Source: Acidobacteria subdivision 2 bacterium RH1 MAG20 | GTDB lineage: Bacteria > Acidobacteriota > Terriglobia > Terriglobales > Acidobacteriaceae | DNA length: 64,000 nt | Direction: 5' to 3' | NCBI GenBank assembly: GCA_002197545.1 | Contig: NFUO01000702.1 | Location: 1-64,000, forward strand | In this document: positions 20,798 through 28,903 of the stretch, piece after piece | How the letters are laid out: the number at the start of each line of letters is the position of its first letter | Position numbering within the stretch: position 1 is the stretch's first letter | The notes under the pieces: model-generated | The model's input: only the letters and a program-made list of their open reading frames with translations | The model's database searches: none | What the model was told of the DNA's origin: nothing | Translations under genes and position numbers: made by a program

Positions 20798-20850
20798 CAC
20801 GTCATCTCGACCGGAGGAGGCGCTTTTGCCGCCGTAGTCGAGATGACGTG
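20798..20850 (+). terminator. Long hairpin after the RND operon
   Basis: CACGTCATCTCGAC (20798-20811) and GTCGAGATGACGTG (20837-20850) are perfect 14-bp arms around a 25-base GC-rich loop, followed by TTTATAGTTTTT. It starts 20 bases after the last pump gene, so it should work as a terminator. The arm sequence resembles hairpin repeats that recur in acidobacterial genomes, so it may also be a mobile REP-like unit. Confidence 0.65.
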
Positions 20851-20908
20851 TTTATAGTTTTTGGATAGCTTTCCGGTCCTACCACTTCTCTGCTAGGATT
20901 GCTGACCT

Positions 20909-22534
20909 ATGGACTCCTTCAACTCTGCTCGGCGTGAACTCCTTAAATTGAGCGGCATTGGTCTGGCCGCCGTTGCTGCCACTACCGTACCCGTCTACGC
21001 TGCCACCAAGCCTTCGGCACCAGACGCTTCCGCGCCGAATATCTTTGACATACGCACCTACGGAGCCATAGGCGACGGCAAAACCGTCGACAGTCCTGCC
21101 ATCAACAAAGCCATTGAAGCAGCGGCAGCAGTCGGCGGCGGCACTGTGCTCTTCCCGGCTGGAACGTGGCTCTCTTTCTCTATTCATCTCAAAAGCTATG
21201 TCCACCTCTACCTTTCGCAAGGCGCAACGCTTCTCGCCGCGGATTCACCCAAGCATGGTGAGACAACCGGCTACAACGGTGGAACCTATGACGTCGCTGA
21301 GCCAAAAACCGCCTACGACGCCTATCAGGATTACGGCCACAACCACTGGCACAACTCCCTAATCTGGGGCGAGGACATCCATGACATCTCCATCACCGGC
21401 CCGGGCCTTATCTGGGGCAAAGGCCTCAGCCGCGGCACCCGCACCGGCTTCGTGGCCGAGCAGCCCGGAGTAGGCAACAAATCCATCGCGCTCAAGAACT
21501 GCCGCAACGTGATCTTCCGCGACTTCTCGATCCTCAAAGGCGGCCACTTCGGCCTGCTCCTCACGGGCGTCGACAACCTCACCATCGACAACCTCACCAT
21601 CGACACTGACCGCGACGGCATGGACATCGACTGCTGCAGGAACGTCCGCGTCTCAAACTGTTTCGTCAACTCTCCCTGGGACGACGGCATCTGCCCGAAA
21701 TCCAGCTATGCCCTCGGCTACGCCCGCGCCACCGAGAACATGACCATCACCAACTGCTATGTCTCCGGCTGCTACGAACTCGGCACCTTCCTCGACGGTA
21801 CCTTCAAGAAGTTCGCGCCTGACTTCAAAGTCCCCCGCAATGGACGCATCAAGTGCGGGACCGAATCCAACGGCGGCTTCAAAAACATCACCATCTCCAA
21901 CTGCGTCTTCGAGGGCTGCCGCGGCCTCGCGCTTGAGAGTGAAGACGGCGCACTCTGCGAAGACATCGCCATCTCCAACCTCACCATGCGCGATGTCATC
22001 AACGCGCCGCTCTTCTTTCGTCTCGGCGCGCGCCTGCGCGGCCCAAAGGAGAGCACTAAAGTCGGAACTCTTCGCCGCGTCCTTGTCGACAACCTCATCA
22101 GCTACAACACCGGTTCGCGCATCTGCTCCATCATCAGCGGAATCCCTGACTATCCCGTCCTTGATCTCAAACTCTCCAACATCTTCATCCAGCACATAGG
22201 AGGCGGCTCCGCCGACATCGCCAAAATCGTCCTGCCCGAAAATGCAGAGAAATATCCCGATCCTGGTATGTTCGGCCCTGACACTCCGGCTCAAGGCTTC
22301 TTCCTTCGCCATATCAACCATCTGGAGATGAGCCACGTCGAGGTCCAGCCCGCGCAGCCGGATCAGCGCCCTTCTTTTTACCTCGAAGATGTCAATCGCG
22401 CCGACTTTATCGTCGTCACCGCACCCACTAATCCGCCAGCCTTCTCGTTTAACAAGGTCACTGACCTGCGTATCGCAATAAGCCGTGCCGCAAAGGACAC
22501 CCAGCTCGACACCGCCGACAACACAACGCTCTAG
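20909..22534 (+). CDS. GH28-family polygalacturonase-like enzyme, exported
   Basis: A 541-residue right-handed parallel beta-helix enzyme of glycoside hydrolase family 28. The N terminus SARRELLKLSGIGLAAVAAT is a Tat-type signal. The pectate-lyase-like entry motif FDIRTYGAIGDGKTVDSPAI follows. Catalytic-region residues are visible: DTDRDGMDID, then SPWDDGICPKS with the Asp pair, and NGRIKCG matching the R-I-K motif. The usual GHG motif of fungal polygalacturonases is not obvious; the corresponding place reads CYELGTFLDG, so substrate choice probably differs (rhamnogalacturonan or other pectic chains). It is a single gene between two hairpins and has no sugar-uptake gene beside it. Confidence 0.88.
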   Translation: MDSFNSARRELLKLSGIGLAAVAATTVPVYAATKPSAPDASAPNIFDIRTYGAIGDGKTVDSPAINKAIEAAAAVGGGTVLFPAGTWLSFSIHLKSYVHLYLSQGATLLAADSPKHGETTGYNGGTYDVAEPKTAYDAYQDYGHNHWHNSLIWGEDIHDISITGPGLIWGKGLSRGTRTGFVAEQPGVGNKSIALKNCRNVIFRDFSILKGGHFGLLLTGVDNLTIDNLTIDTDRDGMDIDCCRNVRVSNCFVNSPWDDGICPKSSYALGYARATENMTITNCYVSGCYELGTFLDGTFKKFAPDFKVPRNGRIKCGTESNGGFKNITISNCVFEGCRGLALESEDGALCEDIAISNLTMRDVINAPLFFRLGARLRGPKESTKVGTLRRVLVDNLISYNTGSRICSIISGIPDYPVLDLKLSNIFIQHIGGGSADIAKIVLPENAEKYPDPGMFGPDTPAQGFFLRHINHLEMSHVEVQPAQPDQRPSFYLEDVNRADFIVVTAPTNPPAFSFNKVTDLRIAISRAAKDTQLDTADNTTL

Positions 22535-22551
22535 CCGGTAGCCCGGATTAC

Positions 22552-22580
22552 CCATCCTTTACATGTTTTGCGAAGGATGG
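22552..22580 (+). terminator. Hairpin after the GH28 gene
   Basis: CCATCCTT (22552-22559) pairs with AAGGATGG (22573-22580) around a 13-base loop, 17 bases after the GH28 stop. The T-tract is weak, so it may be an attenuated terminator or a repeat element. Confidence 0.45.
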
Positions 22581-22701
22581 CTTGCATCTCTCCTCATACC
22601 ACCGAATCTGATTGTGCAGAACCGAACTCCGTGTTTTCATCTCTCTACGCATCCATCGATGCGTCGGTGCGCGTCATAAGCCACCGATAGGAGAGCCAGC
22701 A

Positions 22702-23364
22702 ATGCAATATCAGGTCTCACGCAACGGCCAGATGTACGGCCCCTACACCCTCGATGACCTCAAGCGTTACGTCGCCTCCGGCCATATCCTGCCCGCCGAT
22801 CTCGCCAAAAGCGAAGATATGCCCGAATGGCTTCCCGTCTCCCAGGTCCTCGGCGTCGCACCAGCTTATGCAACGCCAACGCCTTATGCGCAGACCTCCT
22901 CTGTTGCATATCCAGACCCTCCAAACCTCAACTGGGCGCTCGAACTCCTGCTTGGCTCTCTCACCTGCACCCTCTTCGTCGTCGCATGGAACCTCGTGAT
23001 CGCCTCCTGGGCCAAACGGGTGCAGCCAGCCAGCAATGCTCTGATGTACTACATCATCGCCACCGTCTTGATCGTGCTTAACTTCGGCGGTTCCTATGGT
23101 GGAGTCCTCGCGGCAATGCACCATCAGCCGCACCACCAGAGCATTCTCGGCGGCTTCATCGCGATTGCCACGTGGGTGGTTCGCCTGATCGCACGCTTCA
23201 CACTCCGCGATACGCTGGAGCAGCACTACAACGGACCTGAACCACTCGGCCTTCGACTCAGCGCAGTGATGACCTTCTTCTTCGGCGGCATTTACTTCCA
23301 GTACAAACTCAACCGCATCAATGAAATCAAGGAGACGCTTCGCTACCGGAACGCAGGACGATGA
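22702..23364 (+). CDS. GYF_2-domain membrane protein
   Basis: A 220-residue protein with an N-terminal GYF_2 (DUF4339) domain: YQVSRNGQMYGPYTLDDLKR, then a W-L-P-V segment (MPEWLPVSQVLG). Such domains are found at the cytosolic N terminus of many bacterial membrane proteins and are thought to bind proline-rich peptides. A short Pro/Tyr/Ala linker is followed by about four transmembrane helices with a DUF4234-like look (LELLLGSLTCTLFVVAWNLV, FFFGGIYFQYKLNRINEI). AGGAG lies about eight bases before ATG 22702. It overlaps the next gene by four bases (ATGA), so the two form an operon. The biological role is unknown. Confidence 0.82.
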   Translation: MQYQVSRNGQMYGPYTLDDLKRYVASGHILPADLAKSEDMPEWLPVSQVLGVAPAYATPTPYAQTSSVAYPDPPNLNWALELLLGSLTCTLFVVAWNLVIASWAKRVQPASNALMYYIIATVLIVLNFGGSYGGVLAAMHHQPHHQSILGGFIAIATWVVRLIARFTLRDTLEQHYNGPEPLGLRLSAVMTFFFGGIYFQYKLNRINEIKETLRYRNAGR

Positions 23365-23762
23365 CCAACACTCGCAGCCGCGTAGCAAGCACATGCCGCG
23401 CGGTTGCGCCTCTGGCCTTCATTGGCTTCCTAGCAGCCGCCCTTCTACTCTTCCCGCCTGCGCAATATTCCTTCTATCCGGAGTGCCCCATCTACCGCTA
23501 TCTTCACATGGAATGTCCCGGCTGCGGAACCACTCGCGCCATCGCAGCGCTGCTCCACGGCCATTTCACCGAAGCCTTGCGCCTCAACGCACTCACCACG
23601 ATTCTTCTACCGCCAACGACAATCATCTATGCTGTAACCTGCTATCGTCGTCTTCTCCGGTGTCAAACCTTCCATTGGCCGCAGCCACCCGCTGCCGCAA
23701 TCTACTCAGCCCTGGCCATTGCAGCCATCTTCACGCTTGCCCGCAATCTGGGCTATCTCTAG
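23361..23762 (+). CDS. DUF2752 membrane protein
   Basis: A 133-residue inner-membrane protein with the DUF2752 signature ECPGCGTTRAIAALLHGHFT, in which the CPxCG pair lies at the start of the second helix, and about three transmembrane segments. The family is of unknown function and is often found beside GYF_2/DUF4234 or TM2-domain proteins, as here. Translation is coupled to the upstream gene by an ATGA overlap. The Cys pair could bind a metal or form a disulfide. Confidence 0.85.
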   Translation: MTNTRSRVASTCRAVAPLAFIGFLAAALLLFPPAQYSFYPECPIYRYLHMECPGCGTTRAIAALLHGHFTEALRLNALTTILLPPTTIIYAVTCYRRLLRCQTFHWPQPPAAAIYSALAIAAIFTLARNLGYL

Positions 23763-23776
23763 CTCAAACGCAAAAC

Positions 23777-23798
23777 GGCCCCGGCACAAGCCGAGGCC
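23777..23798 (-). terminator. Terminator of the bactofilin gene
   Basis: GGCCCCGGC and GCCGAGGCC pair (one mismatch) around ACAA at 23777-23798. Read leftward, GTTTTGCGTTT follows. It lies about 25 bases beyond the bactofilin stop and also separates it from the convergent DUF2752 gene. Confidence 0.6.
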
Positions 23799-23822
23799 AT
23801 CTGGCAAAAAAGATGAAGTAGC

Positions 23823-24362
23823 TTAAGCCTGTGCCGTTACTGGCTCCGGCGATGAGGCAGCGCTCGTAGCAGTGCCACCCTTCAGGTCCGTACCGCCTGG
23901 TTTGCGGATATCGATGCCGCCCTTGAAGAATGCGCCATCCTCGATGGAAATGCGCGCCGCGATGACATCGCCTGTAAGTGAACCTTCGCTGCGAATGTCC
24001 ACACGATCGCTGGCCTGGCAGTTACCGCGCACCTTGCCCAGCACTACGACCTCGCGGGCAACAATATTCGCTGCAACCTGGCCGTTTCTGCCAACCGTAA
24101 CACGGTTGCCCGGCAGATTGATCGCGCCTTCAACCTTGCCGTCGATGTAGAGCGACTCAGATCCCGACAACTCTCCCTTAACAATCAGGGACTTGCCAAT
24201 CGTCGCCTGCTCACCCGTTGGCACTGCCGAGGCGGGGGTCGCGCTGCCTACCGTTGGCTGCCGCGTAGGGCTGGCCTCGTAACTGGGACTCGCCGCTGGC
24301 GTCGGACGCACTGGTTCGGGAGTTGAAGGGTTATTGCTTCCGGGCTGATTCGGTTTCCACAT
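23823..24362 (-). CDS. Bactofilin (polymer-forming cytoskeletal protein)
   Basis: A 179-residue protein with a bactofilin domain (DUF583) at about residues 55-150. The domain shows the regular short strands of a right-handed beta-helix: KSLIVKGELSGSESLYIDGK, EGAINLPGNRVTVGRNGQV, EVVVLGKVRGN. The flanks are Pro/Ser/Thr-rich disordered tails, as usual. Bactofilins polymerise without nucleotide beneath the membrane and act in cell shape, stalk formation or polarity. Single leftward gene with its own terminator. ATG 24362 is the only reasonable start. Confidence 0.9.
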   Translation of the reverse strand: MWKPNQPGSNNPSTPEPVRPTPAASPSYEASPTRQPTVGSATPASAVPTGEQATIGKSLIVKGELSGSESLYIDGKVEGAINLPGNRVTVGRNGQVAANIVAREVVVLGKVRGNCQASDRVDIRSEGSLTGDVIAARISIEDGAFFKGGIDIRKPGGTDLKGGTATSAASSPEPVTAQA

Positions 24363-24714
24363 ATCTCTCTCTATCCTTTCGTACTGCTTAAGTATTCCCG
24401 CCGCGGGCTATCGAACGCGCCACCACGACGGCAGCACGCATTCATTCCACGATACTACTCTGGATTTACGCTCTATAACGATGTCATCGACAATGAAATC
24501 CACAGGTTTTACGCGACTTCTATTGGCTGGGAAGGTTCTTCCCCTCTTCTCGCCGCTTTCTTCCAGGCATCCTCCCATTTATTCCACTCCCCAAAAGTGT
24601 TAGTCGGCTTCGATTACACCGACCGCAGAAATTAAGGTGGGTCAATTAGCATGGCAACACACTGAAATTCTTCCTTTTCAGCGTCGTATCTACTCTCAAA
24701 GTGTAGGTCCAATC

Positions 24715-25425
24715 TTGAATTTGAACTCCTTTTCCCCCTGCAAACATCTCTCCGCATCTCTCCTGTTGGCCCTGTTGGCGCTTTCATCCACACAACTTTT
24801 CGCTGCCCCCAAAGCCCACACTGTCACCCTCGGGCCCAGCCGCCGCGTCCCTTACGTTCCCATCGATGCTACGCCCGAAACCAAATCTGACGAATCCTCC
24901 ACCCTACGCATCCGCGCCCTCTACGTCGATGATCGCCAGAAGGAGTGGGCCACCGGCGAGATCCACGACGTTACTGACCGCACCTTCACCGTCCGCCGCG
25001 CTCTCCGCCTCAATGACGCCCTTCCCACCGACGCCGCCGCCCATTGGGTCTGGCAGCCCGGCCCCTGGCTCATGGTCGACCGCATCACCGGCCATATCAC
25101 CGCATTGCACCTGCCCGACTTCGACCCCGCCATCTCCGATGCCGTCTGGTTCCGCGACTATACCGCCTACTGCGGCATCGCCACCACAGCACGAGGAGGT
25201 CTCTTCGCTATCGTCGCCCAATTGGGAGCCCGCAAAGCCGTGGTTCAAAAACAGATCGGCAGATGGCCCCAACCCAACCACTTCATCCCTGTCTGCCAGC
25301 CAGCCAAGTGGCAGCGCCTACCCATGCGCGTCACCATCCAGCCCACCAGCGGCGAAGCCACCACTTACGACGTCCTCGGCTCCGCCTCCCTCGTCGAAGA
25401 AGGCGATAACTCCGACGAGAACTAA
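24715..25425 (+). CDS. Secreted protein of unknown function
   Basis: The frame contains a clear signal peptide (HLSASLLLALLALSSTQLF, cleavage after FAA) and a mature part of about 205 residues. Visible segments include RIRALYVDDRQKEWATGEIH and HWVWQPGPWLMVDRITGHIT, with several Trp residues and the loop DYTAYCGIATTARG. No domain was recognised. The start is uncertain: no ATG is available; TTG 24715 (AGG seven bases upstream) gives a signal peptide of normal length, TTG 24721 is close, and GTG 24637 would add 26 residues. It may be the first gene of the short run leading to the Pmp3-like peptide. Confidence 0.65.
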   Translation: MNLNSFSPCKHLSASLLLALLALSSTQLFAAPKAHTVTLGPSRRVPYVPIDATPETKSDESSTLRIRALYVDDRQKEWATGEIHDVTDRTFTVRRALRLNDALPTDAAAHWVWQPGPWLMVDRITGHITALHLPDFDPAISDAVWFRDYTAYCGIATTARGGLFAIVAQLGARKAVVQKQIGRWPQPNHFIPVCQPAKWQRLPMRVTIQPTSGEATTYDVLGSASLVEEGDNSDEN

Positions 25426-25520
25426 CTGCCCGCGACATGCGTATCTCTTTGCATTGGGGGTAATATCGCTATAACTCCGTCCATTCCGAAAATGGACGAA
25501 CCCAGACGAAAGGCCGGTCC

Positions 25521-25715
25521 ATGAGACTCGTCATCGCATTCTTCTTCCCCTGGCTGACCTTCTTCACCATCGGCCGCCCCTTCGCCGGAATCATCTGCCT
25601 CGTCCTGCAAATTACTGTCCTCGGCTGGATTCCCGCCACCATCTGGGCTGTCTACGCCCTCAGCCAATACAAGACCGACCAGAAGATTCACCGTGCGCTG
25701 AGCCGCCAATACTAA
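25521..25715 (+). CDS. Pmp3/YqaE-family small membrane protein
   Basis: A 64-residue protein with two transmembrane segments: LVIAFFFPWLTFFTIGRPFA and CLVLQITVLGWIPATIWAVY, followed by a short charged tail. The GWIPATIWAVYAL segment matches the G-Y-I-P-G-x-x-H-A-x-Y motif of Pmp3/YqaE (UPF0057) proteins, which are stress-induced membrane proteolipids affecting membrane potential. The length is typical. The next gene follows by 21 bases on the same strand. Confidence 0.7.
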   Translation: MRLVIAFFFPWLTFFTIGRPFAGIICLVLQITVLGWIPATIWAVYALSQYKTDQKIHRALSRQY

Positions 25716-25736
25716 GCAGCCGGGAGCATCCAGCGA

Positions 25737-26423
25737 ATGAACATCTCAAAGAAGTTTCGCGGTCTGCTGGAACCCGACAATACCAATCTCAAGTGGACCA
25801 TCGTAAAGCTGCCTTTCGACCCCGCAAAGGCCTGGCCCACCCGCAACCGCCTGCGTGTCAAAGGGACGATCAATGGTTTTGCCTTCCGCACCTCGCTTTT
25901 TGGCTCGGCTCAAGGTGGTCACTATCTACTCGTCAACAGGCAGATGCAGAAGGGCGCAAATGTAGCTGTGGGCGGAATGGCCGAGATCGTGCTTGAACCC
26001 GATCTCGAAGAACGCACCACACCCGTCCCGCCCGAATTGGCAAAGCTGCTCAAACAACACAGTTTGCTCAGAAAATGGTACGAACAGTTAAGCCCATCTG
26101 CCCGCGACGACATCGCCCGTACTATCAACGGCCCCAAGAGCCCGGAAGCCCGCCTCCGCCGCGCCGAACAAACAGCCGAGCGCATGATGCTCGCCATGGA
26201 AGGCGAGCGCGAACTGCCGCCTATCCTGCAAATGGAGTTCACGCGTCGCCCGCAAGCCCGCACCGGTTGGAACGCCATGACATCCGTGCAACGCCGCGGC
26301 CATCTGCTCGGCATCTTCTACTACCAAAGCCCCGAGGCCCGCGAAAAGCGCGCCCGCAAAGCCGTGGAAGAGGCTATTAAGATTGCCAAAACAAAATCCT
26401 CCGGACGCAAAGCAGTAATTTGA
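25737..26423 (+). CDS. YdeI/OmdA-like protein with DUF1905 domain
   Basis: A 228-residue cytosolic protein. Residues 1-100 fit the DUF1905 beta-barrel: KWTIVKLPFDPAKAWPTRNR, then RVKGTINGFAFRTSLFGSAQ. The C-terminal half matches the bacteriocin-protection / OmpD-associated YdeI-OmdA helical domain (LSPSARDDIARTINGPKSPE and the Lys/Arg/Ala-rich end EAREKRARKAVEEAI). Some relatives were linked to resistance to peptides; the biochemical role is unknown. Codons end mostly in C, in contrast to the following hslVU genes. Confidence 0.78.
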   Translation: MNISKKFRGLLEPDNTNLKWTIVKLPFDPAKAWPTRNRLRVKGTINGFAFRTSLFGSAQGGHYLLVNRQMQKGANVAVGGMAEIVLEPDLEERTTPVPPELAKLLKQHSLLRKWYEQLSPSARDDIARTINGPKSPEARLRRAEQTAERMMLAMEGERELPPILQMEFTRRPQARTGWNAMTSVQRRGHLLGIFYYQSPEAREKRARKAVEEAIKIAKTKSSGRKAVI

Positions 26424-26469
26424 AGTGTGCCGAAGCCTGCCCAAGTTGACGATATACTGAGGAGTGCCC

Positions 26470-27090
26470 ATGAAGCCGTCTTTTCCGCCCTCTTCCCGTC
26501 TGAAAGCCGCATCTGCCAGCCTTGCTCATCCTTTGGATCTGGGTGAGGGACGGCGTATTCGCTCGACCACCGTCATCTGTGTGCGGCGAGGCGATTCGGT
26601 CGTGATGGCCGCCGACGGTCAGGTGTCGCTGGGTGCGACGGTCATGAAGGGCTCGGCGAAGAAGATTCGACGCCTCTATCAGGACAAGGTGCTTGCCGGA
26701 TTTGCCGGCTCGACCGCAGATGCGTTCTCGCTCTTCGCCCGCTTTGAGACCAAGCTGGAGCAGTATGCTGGCAACCTCGGACGCGCCGCCGTCGAGCTTG
26801 CCAAGGATTGGCGCACCGACAAGATGCTTCGCCAGCTTGAAGCACTGCTGATCGTGGCCGACCCTAAGTACACATTCCTGCTCAGCGGCACGGGTGACGT
26901 GATCGACCCCGACGAGGGGATTGCAACCATTGGCAGCGGCGGAAGCTACGCTCTGGCGAGTGCGCGAGCGCTGATGGAAAATACGGATTTGTCGGCACGG
27001 GAGATAGCCGTGAAGAGTCTAAAGATTGCCGGACAGATTTGTATCTATACCAACGACCAGATGACGATTGAAGAGTTGAAGGCGGAGTAA
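26470..27090 (+). CDS. hslV: ATP-dependent protease subunit HslV (ClpQ) with long propeptide
   Basis: Proteasome-like peptidase of the HslUV (ClpYQ) complex. The catalytic N-terminal threonine is seen in [20 protein letters not shown]; other core motifs are [20 protein letters not shown] and [15 protein letters not shown], with [14 protein letters not shown] near the end. E. coli HslV has only Met before the catalytic Thr. Here, with ATG 26470 (GAGGAG five bases upstream), 32 residues precede it, so autocatalytic or Met-independent processing is required. GTG 26464 is an alternative start and would add two residues. HslU follows nine bases downstream. Confidence 0.95.
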   Translation: MKPSFPPSSRLKAASASLAHPLDLGEGRRIRSTTVICVRRGDSVVMAADGQVSLGATVMKGSAKKIRRLYQDKVLAGFAGSTADAFSLFARFETKLEQYAGNLGRAAVELAKDWRTDKMLRQLEALLIVADPKYTFLLSGTGDVIDPDEGIATIGSGGSYALASARALMENTDLSAREIAVKSLKIAGQICIYTNDQMTIEELKAE

Positions 27091-27099
27091 GGGAAGTTT

Positions 27100-28692
27100 A
27101 TGGCAATTTTTTTACCGGGAACTGCGGACGATCAAGCGCTTGCGCTGGATGAGATGACGCCTCGCGAGATTGTCGCGGAGTTGGACAAGTATGTCGTGGG
27201 GCAACATGCAGCCAAGCGGGCTGTGGCTATCGCACTGCGCAACCGGATGCGACGGCAGAAGCTTCCGCCGGAGCTGGCCGACGAGATCATGCCCAAGAAC
27301 ATCATCATGATTGGGCCGACGGGCGTGGGCAAGACCGAGATTGCGCGGCGGCTGGCGAAGCTGACGAATTCGCCGTTTTTGAAGGTGGAAGCCAGCAAGT
27401 TTACCGAAGTTGGCTACGTGGGGCGCGATGTCGAGTCTATTGTGCGCGATCTGGTGGAGATCGCCATCGACATGGTGCGCGAAGAGAAGATGGACGAGGT
27501 GGAGGACAAGGCCGAGCTTGCCGCCGAAGACCGGCTGCTCGACCTGCTGCTGCCGCCCACACCTGCCGCTTCTCCGGCCGCCACGACTGCTGCGGGCGCG
27601 ACACACGAGGCAGGTAGTAATGTAATTCAGTTGCCTGCGGCCACGACTGCGAACGACGATGACGAGAAGCCCGGAGACCGTGAACAGCGGACGCGGGAGA
27701 AGCTGCGCCAACAGTTCCGCGAGGGAAAGCTGGATGAGCGCATGGTGGAGCTCGATGTACGCGACCGCAACCAGCCGAGCTTCGAGATTTTCTCAAATCA
27801 GGGCGCCGAAGAGATGGACATCAACCTCAAGGACATGCTGCCTGGGTTGTTTGGAAACCGGACGAAGAAGCGCAAGATGAAGGTCTCCGAGGCATTTGAG
27901 TATCTGGTACAGGAGGAGGAAGGCCGGCTGATCGATATGGACCAGGTGAACCGGATGGCGGTGGAGCGGGTGGAAGACTCGGGGATGGTCTTTCTCGATG
28001 AGATCGACAAGATTGCCGGCCGCGAAGGAGCGCATGGGCCGGATGTTTCGCGGGAGGGCGTGCAGCGGGATATCCTACCAATTGTTGAAGGAACGACGGT
28101 CAATACGAAGTATGGGATGGTCTCGACCGACCACATTTTATTTATTGCTGCCGGGGCGTTTCATGTCTCGAAGCCCAGCGACCTGATTCCTGAGTTACAG
28201 GGGCGTTTTCCCATTCGCGTGGAGTTGCAGTCTTTGACGGTGGATGACTTTGTGCGGATTTTGACGGAGCCTAAATCTTCGTTGGTGAAACAGGCCACGG
28301 CTCTTTTAGAGACAGAGGGGTTGAAGCTGGAGTTTACGAAAGAGGCCATTGCGGAGATGGCGCAGTTCTCTTTCAAGGTGAACGAAACTACTGAAAACAT
28401 TGGAGCTCGGCGGCTGCATACGATTCTGGAGCGAGTGCTCGATGAGATCAGCTTCCAGGCTCCGGACCTGTTCAAGAGTCCTCGGGCCGAGGTGACGGAA
28501 GAGGGTGTGGTAGCTGAGGTTAGCTCATCGGTTTCGCTGAAAGACGGGCAGAAACCGGCAGCGCCGCTGCCTGTGATCGAGCGGCAGACGGCGGATGGCG
28601 TGGAGAAGGTGATTGTGGTTGACCCGGAATATGTGCGCCAGCAAGTCGCCTCGATTGTGAAAGATCAGGATTTGTCGCGGTATATTTTGTAA
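27100..28692 (+). CDS. hslU: ATP-dependent protease ATPase subunit HslU (ClpY)
   Basis: AAA+ unfoldase that feeds HslV. Motifs in order: [20 protein letters not shown], Walker [12 protein letters not shown], pore loop [12 protein letters not shown], Walker [13 protein letters not shown], sensor/arginine segment [12 protein letters not shown] and [15 protein letters not shown]. The C-terminal activation tail ends DLSRYIL, which docks into HslV. The protein is 530 aa against about 445 in E. coli. The extra length is in the I domain (Ala/Thr/Pro-rich, [19 protein letters not shown]) and in a strand insert after [11 protein letters not shown]. hslV and hslU form a two-gene operon; GGAAG precedes ATG. 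Confidence 0.97.
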   Translation: MAIFLPGTADDQALALDEMTPREIVAELDKYVVGQHAAKRAVAIALRNRMRRQKLPPELADEIMPKNIIMIGPTGVGKTEIARRLAKLTNSPFLKVEASKFTEVGYVGRDVESIVRDLVEIAIDMVREEKMDEVEDKAELAAEDRLLDLLLPPTPAASPAATTAAGATHEAGSNVIQLPAATTANDDDEKPGDREQRTREKLRQQFREGKLDERMVELDVRDRNQPSFEIFSNQGAEEMDINLKDMLPGLFGNRTKKRKMKVSEAFEYLVQEEEGRLIDMDQVNRMAVERVEDSGMVFLDEIDKIAGREGAHGPDVSREGVQRDILPIVEGTTVNTKYGMVSTDHILFIAAGAFHVSKPSDLIPELQGRFPIRVELQSLTVDDFVRILTEPKSSLVKQATALLETEGLKLEFTKEAIAEMAQFSFKVNETTENIGARRLHTILERVLDEISFQAPDLFKSPRAEVTEEGVVAEVSSSVSLKDGQKPAAPLPVIERQTADGVEKVIVVDPEYVRQQVASIVKDQDLSRYIL

Positions 28693-28723
28693 GAACTTCA
28701 GGGCCGAAGTCTGGGTGAACTGC

Positions 28724-28755
28724 TTAACACCGATTTGCACCGATGGCACCAATTA
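28724..28755 (+). repeat. Dispersed 32-bp repeat, copy 1
   Basis: Starts TTAACACCGATTTGCACCGA and ends near CACCAATTA. It matches the copy at 34940-34971 in direct orientation and the copy at 28844-28875 in inverted orientation, with three or four differences each. Located 32 bases after hslU; together with copy 2 it could fold the transcript end. Confidence 0.75.
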
Positions 28756-28843
28756 GAGCATTTAGCCTTTTTGATGTTTCTGTGCGGTTAGGGCTTTACT
28801 TGAATCCATGTACATTCGCGCCGATTCGCCGTCTCATCGCTTT

Positions 28844-28875
28844 TGATCGGTGTCATCGGTGCAAATCGGCGTTAA
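28844..28875 (-). repeat. Dispersed 32-bp repeat, copy 2 (inverted)
   Basis: Read on the minus strand this is TTAACGCCGATTTGCACCGA followed by TGACACCGATCA. It faces copy 1 across about 88 bases, in the convergent gap between hslU and the RlmI-like gene (28693-28903), which holds no gene. Confidence 0.75.
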
Positions 28876-28903
28876 GCCTTTACTCCATTGGACTCGAAAA
28901 TTC

